A stretch of 64,000 nt of DNA from Bacteroides intestinalis DSM 17393 (GTDB lineage: Bacteria > Bacteroidota > Bacteroidia > Bacteroidales > Bacteroidaceae), in NCBI RefSeq assembly GCF_000172175.1, contig NZ_ABJL02000008.1, forward strand, positions 806,001 through 870,000, read 5' to 3'. Positions within the stretch are counted from its first letter, which is position 1, and every line of letters starts with the position of its first letter. Below the pieces are notes generated by a model that worked only from the letters and a program-made list of their open reading frames with translations, did not search any database and was not told where the DNA came from. The position numbers and the translations under genes were made by a program. Shown here piece by piece: positions 38,056 through 48,100 of the stretch.

Positions 38056-38141
38056 AAAAAGGGTGTAGCCTTAAGGTCGGGATGGCTACACCCTTTCCCC
38101 TATATGGCTACACCCTTTGGTGGTTAGGGCTACACCCTTTT
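38056..38141. repeat. Inverted arm plus three 22-bp-spaced direct repeats
   Basis: AAAGGGTGTAGCC at 38058-38070 is complementary to three identical 13-mers GGCTACACCCTTT at 38084, 38106 and 38128, each exactly 22 bp apart. The single left arm could pair with any of the three. The array lies in the 450-bp gap between the HTCS and the SusCD operon, about 120 bp upstream of the operator repeats. No gene is visible in this gap. Confidence 0.8.
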
Positions 38142-38262
38142 GGCGTCTTCCTTACCTACGTTTTCTCCTGTTTTCTTTTTATTTACAGTACAATAAGCCT
38201 GAAGTATCGTAATATATACTGAAACCGAATTATAATTGTAATTTTCACACTTAATATTCATT

Positions 38263-38292
38263 TGTCCACCTCAAATATTCATTTGTCCACCT
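38263..38292 (+). promoter_or_regulatory. Candidate HTCS operator, two direct repeats (plus-strand SusCD operon)
   Basis: TGTCCACCT occurs at 38263-38271 and 38284-38292, each inside an identical 20-bp block beginning AATATTCATT, with 21-bp spacing. The proximal copy ends 19 bp before the -7 element. The same arrangement in reverse precedes the GH43-GH51-GH43 operon. Confidence 0.8.
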
Positions 38293-38311
38293 CCAAAACA
38301 CCTTTTGAGCT

Positions 38312-38319
38312 TACTTTTG
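38312..38319 (+). promoter_or_regulatory. -7 promoter element of the arabinan SusCD operon
   Basis: TACTTTTG matches TAnnTTTG and lies 62 bp upstream of the first gene of the operon. Confidence 0.65.
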
Positions 38320-38381
38320 CATCACTACTTAAAATATGAATGTAGTATAACTAATATTGTTAAACCATTAATATCTGTATT

Positions 38382-40226
38382 ATGAAGACAAGAAAATGGC
38401 CGGTACCCATTCTGGCGGCATTTACAGTCCTTTCATTTTGGGCCTGCGAAGATTGGGGGCAAATGGATCCTCCGGCAGGAAATCAGAAAAATCCCAAATT
38501 AGAGCAAGTCGCGAAGATTACTTTTGAGGATAAAGATTTTGATCCTCAAAGCCTCAACTATTATGCCTACGAAGGTGGAGACATAGCTGAGATTGAAGAC
38601 GACAATGTACACGGTAAAGCACTTCACCTACCTGATGGCTATGCCCGTATGTTCAATCCACTGAATAGCGTGGAAGTACAAAATGGCGTGTCACTGACAT
38701 TCTGGGTGAAGCAGGCACTCCGCATTGACGAAGAAACGGAAGAAGAGTTGGAGCCGGACTTGGTCGGTGCCCTCTTCTCTTTCCAAAACAGCAACGGTAC
38801 ACAGCGCATGTTCCTCACCGCCAACGGCTGGCTGAAGTATGAAGGTGTGGACGGTGAATACGAGGTCAACAACCCCGAAACGAACAAAGTATCCAAAAAT
38901 CCATTGCTGTTACCGACCGGAGAATGGCACTACATGGCCATCACTGTCCGCAATGACGGTTATAGCATCCACGTGGATGGCAAACAACGCATTGACAAGA
39001 CTGTACAAAAATCAAACTTTGACTTCGGAAAAATTGTACAGTTCATGGCCGGTACACCTTATATATATATAGGTTATGGTTCAGATTCTCCCACACAAGA
39101 GATGTGGATAGACGATATCTCAATTTACCGCAACCAAATTACCGACAGCCAATGCCAGATGCCGAACATAGGAGAGGGAGCATTCGAATATCTTGTGGGT
39201 GACCCCATCATCACTGTAGGTGCAGAAGATAATTCAGCAGCTTGGTGGACAGTATTCTCCAATTATTTCAGGATGCCCGCCGACGGTAACATGAAATTCA
39301 AATTCACCAACTACACCAGCGGTGCTGGCAACTGGAACAACTGGTGCTTCTGTCTCTGTACCGATGCCGAGCGGGATGGCAATGGTTATGCCGAATACTT
39401 TGTTATCCGCTCCGACCTTTACGGATGGGGCGACAGTTATGCCTCAGGTACATGGACTAATGAGGGCTACGGTGACTGGGATGCATTCCGTGCTGACATG
39501 GAAGGTGCAGAAGTGACTGTGACTGTCCAACGCAACGGAGCAACGGCAATTGTAGAGGCAATAGCCAAAGCCATCAACGGCAACGTATACAAAGAAACTT
39601 TTACCACCACTTGCGGTGACGGTACACAAGTAGTTCGCGGCTTCTTTATAATGGATGGGTCACACATAGTATTCGACACTGAAGAAACCGCAGCGTTGAC
39701 CACAGTGCCACTGACAAAGACTACTATTGGTGCCGAAGACTGTTCGGCTGCCTGGTGGACAGAATTCTCAGACTATTTCCAGATCCCCGTCGGACAGAAT
39801 CTGCATCTCGAATTCGAGAACCATACCAATGGCATCGGCAACTGGAACAACTGGAATCTCTGCCTCTGTACCGATGCCGAGCGGAATGGCAATGGTTATG
39901 CCGAATACTTCGTCATTCGTTCCGATCTTTACGGATGGGGTGACAGTTATGCCTCGGGTACATGGACCAGCGAGGGGTACGGTGACTGGGATGCTTTCCG
40001 TGCCGACATGGAAGGAGCCACAGTAGTCATTGACATCCAGCGTAATGGTACTACGGTAACAGCCATTGCGGTAGCTACCAGCAAAAATGGCAATGTGTAT
40101 AAAGAAGCTTTTGTGACAGACTGCGGTGATGGAAACCAGACAGTACGGGCATTCCTTATTGTGGATGGAGCTCATCTCAAGATGGATAATTCAAATTGCT
40201 ATCTGTACACTCCGTTATTCAAGTAA
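38382..40226 (+). CDS. Surface lipoprotein with LamG/ConA-like domain and two aromatic-rich tandem repeats (candidate arabinan-binding protein)
   Basis: The protein has 614 residues with lipobox LSFWACED. Residues about 45-265 form a LamG/concanavalin-A-like beta-sandwich (FEDKDF at the start, VSLTFWVKQ, EWHYMAITVRNDGYSIHVDG, MWIDDISIYRNQ). Two related units of about 160 residues follow, starting near 278 and 448 (offset 170 residues). They share NWNNW, LCTDAERxGNGYAEYFVIRSD, LYGWGDSYASGTW and GYGDWDAFRADMEGA. The units are rich in Trp/Tyr, as expected for glycan binding, but I recognise no named CBM family. It is the first gene of the operon before two SusCD pairs, so a surface glycan-binding role for arabinan is the best inference. 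Confidence 0.82.
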   Translation: MKTRKWPVPILAAFTVLSFWACEDWGQMDPPAGNQKNPKLEQVAKITFEDKDFDPQSLNYYAYEGGDIAEIEDDNVHGKALHLPDGYARMFNPLNSVEVQNGVSLTFWVKQALRIDEETEEELEPDLVGALFSFQNSNGTQRMFLTANGWLKYEGVDGEYEVNNPETNKVSKNPLLLPTGEWHYMAITVRNDGYSIHVDGKQRIDKTVQKSNFDFGKIVQFMAGTPYIYIGYGSDSPTQEMWIDDISIYRNQITDSQCQMPNIGEGAFEYLVGDPIITVGAEDNSAAWWTVFSNYFRMPADGNMKFKFTNYTSGAGNWNNWCFCLCTDAERDGNGYAEYFVIRSDLYGWGDSYASGTWTNEGYGDWDAFRADMEGAEVTVTVQRNGATAIVEAIAKAINGNVYKETFTTTCGDGTQVVRGFFIMDGSHIVFDTEETAALTTVPLTKTTIGAEDCSAAWWTEFSDYFQIPVGQNLHLEFENHTNGIGNWNNWNLCLCTDAERNGNGYAEYFVIRSDLYGWGDSYASGTWTSEGYGDWDAFRADMEGATVVIDIQRNGTTVTAIAVATSKNGNVYKEAFVTDCGDGNQTVRAFLIVDGAHLKMDNSNCYLYTPLFK

Positions 40227-40251
40227 TAACCTCTATAAACAAGAATATATT

Positions 40252-43200
40252 ATGGACAATAAAACAATCACAATATCAACAGCCCCACGTTTGGCGGGTA
40301 TGCTGCTGGCATTCGTCTTCCTACTGGCAGGACAAATGTTGTTCGCCCAGTCAAAGCAAGTTACAGGTGTCGTAAAAGACGTCACCGGAGAAACTGTCAT
40401 AGGTGCCAGCGTAGTTGAAAAAGGTACTGCCAATGGTACTATAACAGATTTTGACGGAAATTTCAAATTAACAGTAGGCGACAAAGCCGTGTTGCAAATC
40501 TCTTTCGTCGGTTATCAGACGCAAGAAATCAACACAGTAGGCAAGACTTCTTTTGTCGTGACACTGAAAGAAGACTCAGAAATGCTGGAAGAAGTTGTGG
40601 TAGTGGGTTATGGTGCACAGAAAAAGGAAAGTGTTGTGGGAGCTATCTCGCAAGTATCTTCCAAGGAGTTGCTCCAATCTCCTGCCGCCAACGTATCCCA
40701 AGCCATTGCCGGTAAGATATCAGGTGTCATCACATCACAGACTTCCGGTGCTCCCGGTTCGGATGATACACAAATCTATATCCGTGGTCGTGCTACATTT
40801 GCCGGTGATGCCCAACCACTTGTATTGGTAGATGGCGTGGAACGCGAATTCTCACAGATAGCCCCGGACGATATTGAGACGATTTCAGTATTGAAAGATG
40901 CTTCGGCAACAGCCGTTTATGGTGTACGTGGCGCAAACGGCGTTATGTTGATTACGACCAAACGTGGTAGAGAACAGAAACCGGAAGTAAGCCTGACCGC
41001 CAACTGGCAGATACAAAGTCCAACGCGCACGGATACTTACCTGAACTCTTACCAGTCTGTCAACCTGCTGGAAGAAGCCCTCGCCAACGACGGACTTCCT
41101 TCACAGTTCTCTGCCAACGACTTGGAAATGTATCGCAGATCGGTTGCCGGCGAATTGAGCGGCTTAGAGGCAATGCTATATCCCAATGTAGACTGGTATG
41201 ATGAGGTATTGAAGAGTTCTTCTCCCGCACAACGTTATAACGTCAGTGTACGTGGCGGTACAAAACGTATGCGCTATTATGCTTCCGGTGAACTATACGA
41301 CCAAAAAGGGTTGATTAAGAATTTGAGTAATGACAAATATGGCAATTCTTCAAGCCCAAGCTTCCGTCGTTATGCATTCCGCGCTAATATGGACTTGTTC
41401 CTGACGAAAGATTTGACTTTCTCTGTCAACTTCGGTACTCGTTTTGAAGAACGTAAAGGTTCCAATACGACTGAAAGATCTGATTATAGCCAGATATTCT
41501 ATGAAATGAACCACACCCCCGGATGGCTTTTCCCTGTATCTACAGTAGTACAAAACGGTGAAAAACAGGAAACTATCTATGGTGGTAGCTCACAGTATCA
41601 GAAAAATATCGTAGCATCCCTGACCAAAGGCGGATATTACAAAGCTACAAATACCATCAATGAAACCAACTTTATCCTTGATTACAAGATGGACTGGCTG
41701 ACTGAAGGATTAAGCGTAAAGGGTATGGCTTCATTCGACTATAACTCCTACGACAAAACTCTTTACCAGGCCACTTTCGCCACTTACGAGCTGAACAACC
41801 GCGATGATTTCGGAAATATCGATGCTTACAATCGCTTCGATGCTGATGGCGAATTAGCAGGTAGCAAAGATTCTTACACAATCTATAAGCTTTACATGGA
41901 AGCGCAAATCAACTATGCCCGCAAATTCGGCAGACATGATGTAACAGCTATGGTGCTCTACAATCAAAATGACTATCGCTATAGAGCTGATCTTGCCAAG
42001 CGTTATCAAGGTCTGGTAGGTCGTGCCACTTATGGCTACGACGATCGTTATCTGGCAGAGGTTAACTTCGGTTACAACGGTTCGGAAAACTTCATGAAAG
42101 GCAAACGTTTTGGTTTCTTCCCCGCTTTCTCTTTAGGTTGGCGCATCAGTAATGAATCTTTCATGGAGAACACTAAGGAGTGGTTGAACAACCTGAAGTT
42201 GCGTGCTTCTTACGGTCAGGTAGGTAACGATGTATATACCGTAGGCGGAGTGGCACAACGCTTCCTCTATGAAGAGAAATGGAGCCAGATCAGCAATGAC
42301 TATATGTTCGGCACCAGTGGTAAGTCCGGCATCTACGAAACACAATACCCTAACTATGGCGTTACTTGGGAACGTGCTCACAAGTACAATGTCGGTTTAG
42401 AGTTCGGATTATGGAACGGATTACTGAATGGTAATATCGATCTTTTCCATGAAAAGCGTAACGACATCCTAACCAACTACCTGACACGTCCTGAATGGGT
42501 AGGCGTAACAATGGCTGCCGGTAACTTGGGTGAAACCGTAAACAGCGGTTTCGAGATTGAGTTAAAGCATAATAATCATATCGGAAAGGAGTTTCAATAC
42601 AACGTTGGTCTGACTTTCTCTCATGCCAAGAATGAAATTAAGAATATGGATGAGCCAGCACTAAAAACAGACTATCGCAAGCGCGAAGGTCATCCTATCG
42701 GTCAGTACTACGGACTGGTATGCGACGGCTTCGTAACTGCTGCCGACGTGGCTGATCCTAATTTCCCGACATCAACCTTTGGTAATGTACAGGTAGGCGA
42801 TTTGAAATATCGCGATATGAATAATGATGGTTTTATTGACGAACGAGACGAAACATTCATTGGTTATAGCGATGTACCTGAAAATACGTATGCACTTACC
42901 TTGGGATGCAATTACAAAGGCATTGGTTTCAGTGTGATGTTCCAAGGTGTTGATCACGTAAGTCGTTATTATGATGCAGAAGCTATGTATGCCTTCGTCA
43001 GTGGCGGTAAAGTGAAAGAACACCATCTGGATCGTTGGAATCCTACTAAATCGGAATCCGAGAATTTGGCAAGTGCCAAATATCCATTGCTGCACTACGA
43101 TAGTTACGGTGACCACAACCAACGCCAAAACTCCTTCTTCCTGAAGAACGGTGCTTTCATGCGTCTAAAGAACATTGAGTTGAGCTATACATTGCCTACC

Positions 43201-43365
43201 AAATGGATAGAAAAAGTAGGCATGAGTGACTGCCGCCTCTATGTAAACGGTAACAACCTCATCACTTGGGATCATTTGGATGATCTGTGTGACCCGGAAA
43301 GTAACGGTTCCAACCGCTATCCGATTATGAAGACTGTGAACTTTGGTGTAAACATTAAATTCTGA
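40252..43365 (+). CDS. SusC-family TonB-dependent transporter (arabinan PUL, pair 1)
   Basis: The protein has 1037 residues from the ATG at 40252. In-frame codons back to 40126 overlap the upstream gene and encode no signal, so they were rejected. Domains: signal peptide (to about 35, LLAGQMLFAQS), CarboxypepD_reg-like domain (VTGVVKDVTGETVIGASVVEKG, FDGNFKLTV), TonB-box-like stretch MLEEVVVVGYG, plug (IYIRGRATFAGD, LVLVDGVERE, YGVRGANGVMLITTKRG) and a beta-barrel ending FGVNIKF. It imports arabino-oligosaccharides across the outer membrane together with the SusD encoded 4 bp downstream. Confidence 0.95.
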   Translation: MDNKTITISTAPRLAGMLLAFVFLLAGQMLFAQSKQVTGVVKDVTGETVIGASVVEKGTANGTITDFDGNFKLTVGDKAVLQISFVGYQTQEINTVGKTSFVVTLKEDSEMLEEVVVVGYGAQKKESVVGAISQVSSKELLQSPAANVSQAIAGKISGVITSQTSGAPGSDDTQIYIRGRATFAGDAQPLVLVDGVEREFSQIAPDDIETISVLKDASATAVYGVRGANGVMLITTKRGREQKPEVSLTANWQIQSPTRTDTYLNSYQSVNLLEEALANDGLPSQFSANDLEMYRRSVAGELSGLEAMLYPNVDWYDEVLKSSSPAQRYNVSVRGGTKRMRYYASGELYDQKGLIKNLSNDKYGNSSSPSFRRYAFRANMDLFLTKDLTFSVNFGTRFEERKGSNTTERSDYSQIFYEMNHTPGWLFPVSTVVQNGEKQETIYGGSSQYQKNIVASLTKGGYYKATNTINETNFILDYKMDWLTEGLSVKGMASFDYNSYDKTLYQATFATYELNNRDDFGNIDAYNRFDADGELAGSKDSYTIYKLYMEAQINYARKFGRHDVTAMVLYNQNDYRYRADLAKRYQGLVGRATYGYDDRYLAEVNFGYNGSENFMKGKRFGFFPAFSLGWRISNESFMENTKEWLNNLKLRASYGQVGNDVYTVGGVAQRFLYEEKWSQISNDYMFGTSGKSGIYETQYPNYGVTWERAHKYNVGLEFGLWNGLLNGNIDLFHEKRNDILTNYLTRPEWVGVTMAAGNLGETVNSGFEIELKHNNHIGKEFQYNVGLTFSHAKNEIKNMDEPALKTDYRKREGHPIGQYYGLVCDGFVTAADVADPNFPTSTFGNVQVGDLKYRDMNNDGFIDERDETFIGYSDVPENTYALTLGCNYKGIGFSVMFQGVDHVSRYYDAEAMYAFVSGGKVKEHHLDRWNPTKSESENLASAKYPLLHYDSYGDHNQRQNSFFLKNGAFMRLKNIELSYTLPTKWIEKVGMSDCRLYVNGNNLITWDHLDDLCDPESNGSNRYPIMKTVNFGVNIKF

Positions 43366-43369
43366 TAAA

Positions 43370-45124
43370 ATGAAGAAGACATTATTATATGGCATATTTG
43401 CCCTGAGCATCGCCTCTGCCACACTTACTTCCTGCGAAGATATGTTTGGAGGCTTCCTCGACAAGCAGCCCAGTAATGAGTTGACGGGCGAAGAAGTATT
43501 CAGCGACTGGAACCTAATGTTACAGTTCCATTACGATACCTACAACTTTCTGCGCCACGGTGCTTGCCGCATCAATAATTCATGGCTGGATGCTGCTACA
43601 GACCTGGCAGAAACCAGTTACGCGACCGGTGGTGTGCGTACAACATTCAATATAGGTAATTATTACGGCAACGGCGGAGCATCCGAACTAAGCGGTACTT
43701 GGGAACATTATTACCGTGGTATTCGCAAATGCAACATGATACTTACACGCATAGAAAGCGTCCCCAAAAGTATAGACCTGAAAGAAGATGAGTATATCAA
43801 ACACAAAACTTATATCATCTCTGAAGCGCGTTTCTTGCGTGCTTGGTTCTATTGGGAACTCTTCCTACGTTACGGTCCTATTCCTATAGTAACAGAAGTA
43901 CTCGACCCTAATGGTGATTTATTGAGTAATTATACAAGCCGTCCAAGTATAAAGGAATATGTTGTTGACTTTATTCTAAAAGAACTGAGCGAATGTGAAA
44001 AAGGTCTAATGGTTTATGAAGATGCTTCAGACAAAGATGTTGCAGGACGTATCGGACAACCTATGGCTCGCGCGCTTTATAGCCGTATTATGCTGTATAT
44101 GGCAAGCCCGCGCTACAGTAGCGAATCAAGCATCACGTGGCAACAGGCAGCCGATGCAGCAAAAGGTTTCATCGAAACCTACGGCGGTAACTACTCGTTG
44201 ATGCAAGGTACGGACTCAAAGACAGCATTAACCAATGCCTGGTTGTTGACTCCATACGAAGAAAGCAACAAAGAAATGATCTTCTATCGTAACGATGGAA
44301 CCATCTCATGGAATAACATTCGCTATGATGTCCCGGTAGGTGAAGGAGGTAATGGCGGTCTCTGCCCGTCCCAAAACCTAATAGACATGTATGACATGAT
44401 TGACGGTAATTCTCCTTTTCAGGAGTACGACGAAACCGGCGCTCCGGTTTATAACGGGGTTAATCCGAGCGTCAACGCCGCAAGTGGTTACAGCGATGCC
44501 AATATGTGGGCCAATCGTGACGGACGTCTGGCAGCTTCCATTCTTTATAATGGTGTATCCTGGGGAAATGGAGTAATCAATGTTGTCAAAGGACAACGTG
44601 ATAATCCTGTAGGAAATGCTAACGCTACCCCGACCGGCTATTATGTACGCAAATACATGCCGGAAACCATCCTGAGTGCAAACCATAGCGGTAATTCACG
44701 TCGCCTCTGGACAATTATCCGTTATGCGGAAATTCTACTGAATTATGCCGAAGCGCTGAATGAAGTACAAGGTCCTTGTAAGGAAGTATACGACCAACTC
44801 GACCTAATTCGTCATCGCGCAGGCATCACCGGTAATGTTGCCAACCGTGCAGATCTGAACACCAAAGAGAAAATGCGCAACTTCATCCGCAAAGAACGCA
44901 CGGTAGAATTGGCATTCGAAGAACATCGCGCATGGGACGTACGCCGCTGGAATGTAGCAGAAGAGGCATTGGGACGCAATATCATCGGCATCGATGTAGC
45001 TGCCAATGGAACCATCACCCGCAAAGTGGCCCAAGAACGCGTGTTCCAAAAGAAGATGTACCTCTATCCTATCCCTGAAGGTGAATACTGGAAAACAGGA
45101 ATTGAAAACAATCCGGAATGGTAA
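43370..45124 (+). CDS. SusD-family glycan-binding lipoprotein (arabinan PUL, pair 1)
   Basis: The protein has 584 residues with lipoprotein signal ATLTSCEDMF. SusD features are SEARFLRAWFYWELFLRYGP, AEILLNYAEALNEVQGP, ERTVELAFEEHRAWDVRRWN and a terminal ENNPEW. It starts 4 bp after the SusC stop, an arrangement that ensures matched expression with the SusC at 40252-43365. Confidence 0.94.
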   Translation: MKKTLLYGIFALSIASATLTSCEDMFGGFLDKQPSNELTGEEVFSDWNLMLQFHYDTYNFLRHGACRINNSWLDAATDLAETSYATGGVRTTFNIGNYYGNGGASELSGTWEHYYRGIRKCNMILTRIESVPKSIDLKEDEYIKHKTYIISEARFLRAWFYWELFLRYGPIPIVTEVLDPNGDLLSNYTSRPSIKEYVVDFILKELSECEKGLMVYEDASDKDVAGRIGQPMARALYSRIMLYMASPRYSSESSITWQQAADAAKGFIETYGGNYSLMQGTDSKTALTNAWLLTPYEESNKEMIFYRNDGTISWNNIRYDVPVGEGGNGGLCPSQNLIDMYDMIDGNSPFQEYDETGAPVYNGVNPSVNAASGYSDANMWANRDGRLAASILYNGVSWGNGVINVVKGQRDNPVGNANATPTGYYVRKYMPETILSANHSGNSRRLWTIIRYAEILLNYAEALNEVQGPCKEVYDQLDLIRHRAGITGNVANRADLNTKEKMRNFIRKERTVELAFEEHRAWDVRRWNVAEEALGRNIIGIDVAANGTITRKVAQERVFQKKMYLYPIPEGEYWKTGIENNPEW

Positions 45125-45145
45125 TCCTTAAATCAAATATAGAAT

Positions 45146-48100
45146 ATGTATAATTTGAATCATATCATAAAGAAAATAACCGGAGCAGGCAAAGCCTTGC
45201 TGCTGGTAACTTTACTCCTTGCCACCGGCGCTGTCTGGGCACAGAACACACAGACGTTGAAAGGCCGTATTGTGGACACGGAAGGCAATCCTATTGCCGG
45301 AGCCGTGGTGAATGTAGCCGAAGAAAGCCGCATCGTCCTCTCCGACGAGAACGGGTACTTCAGTTTGAAGAATGTAAGAGCGTCGGATGAAATATGCATC
45401 AGCAGCGTGGGATATAAGAATGCACAAGTAGCGGTAGACTTTAATGAAGGTTTCAAGATTGAACTGGAATCAGACCTTGACGAATACCTCCACACTACTC
45501 CTATTGCATTTGGACGTAAAGCCAAAAAGCTGGTTACCGAATCAACCTCTGTAGTAACCGGTGAAGAATTGCAAAAGCATCCTATCACAGTGCTTCAGAA
45601 TGCATTCACCTCTACCGTTACCGGTATGGAAACTTACGAATGGTCCAGTGAACCGGGATGGACGGAAACAGCCATGTATATCCGTGGTATCCGTACCATG
45701 AACACCGGCGCACGTGCTCCGCTGGTTATAGTGGATAATATGGAACGTGACCTTTCTTTCCTCGATGCGTTCCCTATTGAGAACATCACCATCCTGAAAG
45801 ATGCTGCTGCTACTGCTATTTACGGCATGCGTGGTGCCAATGGTGCAATCTTGGTAACTACCAAACGCGGTAGTGCCGGAAAGACGAATATCGACTTCAC
45901 GCAAGAGGTAGGTTTCCAAATGTTGAGCAACAAGATGGAAAACCAGAATTCCTATAACATGGCTCTGACACGCAACCGGGTGAAATATTTGGATGGTCAG
46001 GATCCCATGTACACCGACGAACAAATTGAAATGTACCGCCGCGTATGCAACGGAGAAACACTGGAAGGTATCGACCAATACAGATACTTCAATACCAGTT
46101 GGGCCGACGAACTTTATCGCGAAACAGCTCCTATGTACAAGACTAACCTGCAAATCAGTGGTGGTAACGAACGTGCCCGCTATTATGTTTCATTCTCTTA
46201 CCTCCGTCAGGAAGGCATGTGGAATGACAAGTGGACTAATTATAATAAGAATTATAATACCGGCCATACGCTGAACCGCTGGAACTTACGTTCGAACATC
46301 GACATTGATGTAACCAAGCACCTCAACGTATCTCTTGACTTAGGTGGACGTATCGACAACATTACACAACCCACAGAAAGTGTATTCAATCTGGCTACAT
46401 TCGGAGTAGTTGAAGCCAACCCTATGGAACCGGTATACACACCGAATGGTCAGATCTACGCCTCCAGTACCGCTAACAATGCAGGTCGCTACCTCGCCGC
46501 TTCGGGTCAGGAAAAGAACCGTCGTCGTAATTTGTATTCTACACTGAACGTCAACGGTGACTTAAGCCCCATATTGAAAGGTCTGAAAGTGAATGCAACC
46601 ATTAGTTTTGATTCCTATGAAACGTTCGAATCCACTCAAAGGAACAGTGTTAATTCATATAACTATGATTATATGAATATGGACGTAACCGATCCGTCAC
46701 AATTCAAATATACGCAGTACACTACGTATTCCGCATTGAGTGATCCGACTCCTAACCAGCGTGAGTTCTACTACAATCTGAACCTAATGGGAGGTTTAGG
46801 TTACAGCAACAAATTCGGTCAACACACCGTTGAAGCCCGCGCATTCGCTCGCGCTTACCGTAACCAATCGAACGGATATGCATCTTCCAACCGTTATCTT
46901 TCATACAACGGACAAGTAACTTACGACTACGCCAACCGTTATATCTTCTCTGGAAACATCTCACGTATGGGTTGTGATAATTTCAGGGAAGACCAACGTT
47001 GGGGAACTTTCTACGGTGCATCCGCAGGTTGGGTAGCTTCCGAAGAGCCTTGGCTGAAAAATAAAAATATCAACCTCTTGAAACTTCGCGCTTCTTACGG
47101 TCGTGCCGGACAATCGACCACAGGTGGAGGTCGTTACGCTTATCAAAATACGTATGGTTCCGCTACCGGTTACGGTTTTGGATATTCCGGTTCTTACATC
47201 AACGGATTTGCGGAAACAATGGCTGGTAACGCCAATAACAAATGGGAAATCTCGGACATGCTGAATATCGGGTTGGACTTCGACTTCTGGAATAAAAAGA
47301 TCTATGGTTCGGTAGATGCTTTCCAAGAATGGCGTTCTAACATTCTGGTTACTCGCACCAGTGTACCTTCTCTTTTAGGAATCTCCGTAGCAAAAGACTC
47401 ATACGGAAAAGCTGAAACGAAAGGTTTTGAAGTTACACTCGGACATCGTCATCATATTGGTGATTTCAACTACTATATTGAAGGTATGTTAACCTACAAT
47501 ACGAATAAGATTACTGAAATGGACGAAACAGAACCTAACGTGGAATGGCAACGTAAAACAGGCAATCGTATCTATGACTACACTTCTGTAGCCGGTTTGT
47601 ATGAAAGTTCATTCAACAACGGTGTCGGCGGTTGGAACCGTTACAAATTCATTCAATGGGCCAGCGACGCCAACCTGATTGCAACCAGCCAGCAGGATGC
47701 TATTGACCATCCGGAAAAATATCCGTATAATGCAGCCTCCAATGGTACACAGAAACTCGGTACAGCCGTATTCAAAGATTTAAATGGCGACCGCCAGATT
47801 GACTCTAACGACATGATACCGGATACATACACCATTATCCCCGAGTTGATTCCGACCCTTAACTTCGGTTTCGAATGGAAAGGTTTCGATGCCCGTGCCG
47901 TATTCACCGCTTATCTGAACCGTGATGTATTCTTGTCTCCGGCTGTTGCCTGGTCAGGATGGGGTAATCAAGGTACCCACGAAGTGGTAAAAACATGGGG
48001 TTACTATACAGACGATCCGCTTGATCCGCGCAACGTGAATGCAACCTATCCTCGTCCTACTTACGGTAGTTATAATGCCATCGACAGTGACCGCGATACG

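Noticed and set aside
38084..38140. Possible second CRISPR-like array (three repeats, 22-bp period)
   Set aside because: The gaps between repeats are only 9 bp, too short for spacers, and one arm is inverted.
40126..40251. Longer N-terminus for the first arabinan SusC (start at 40126)
   Set aside because: It overlaps the end of the upstream lipoprotein gene in another frame, while the ATG at 40252 begins a proper signal peptide.
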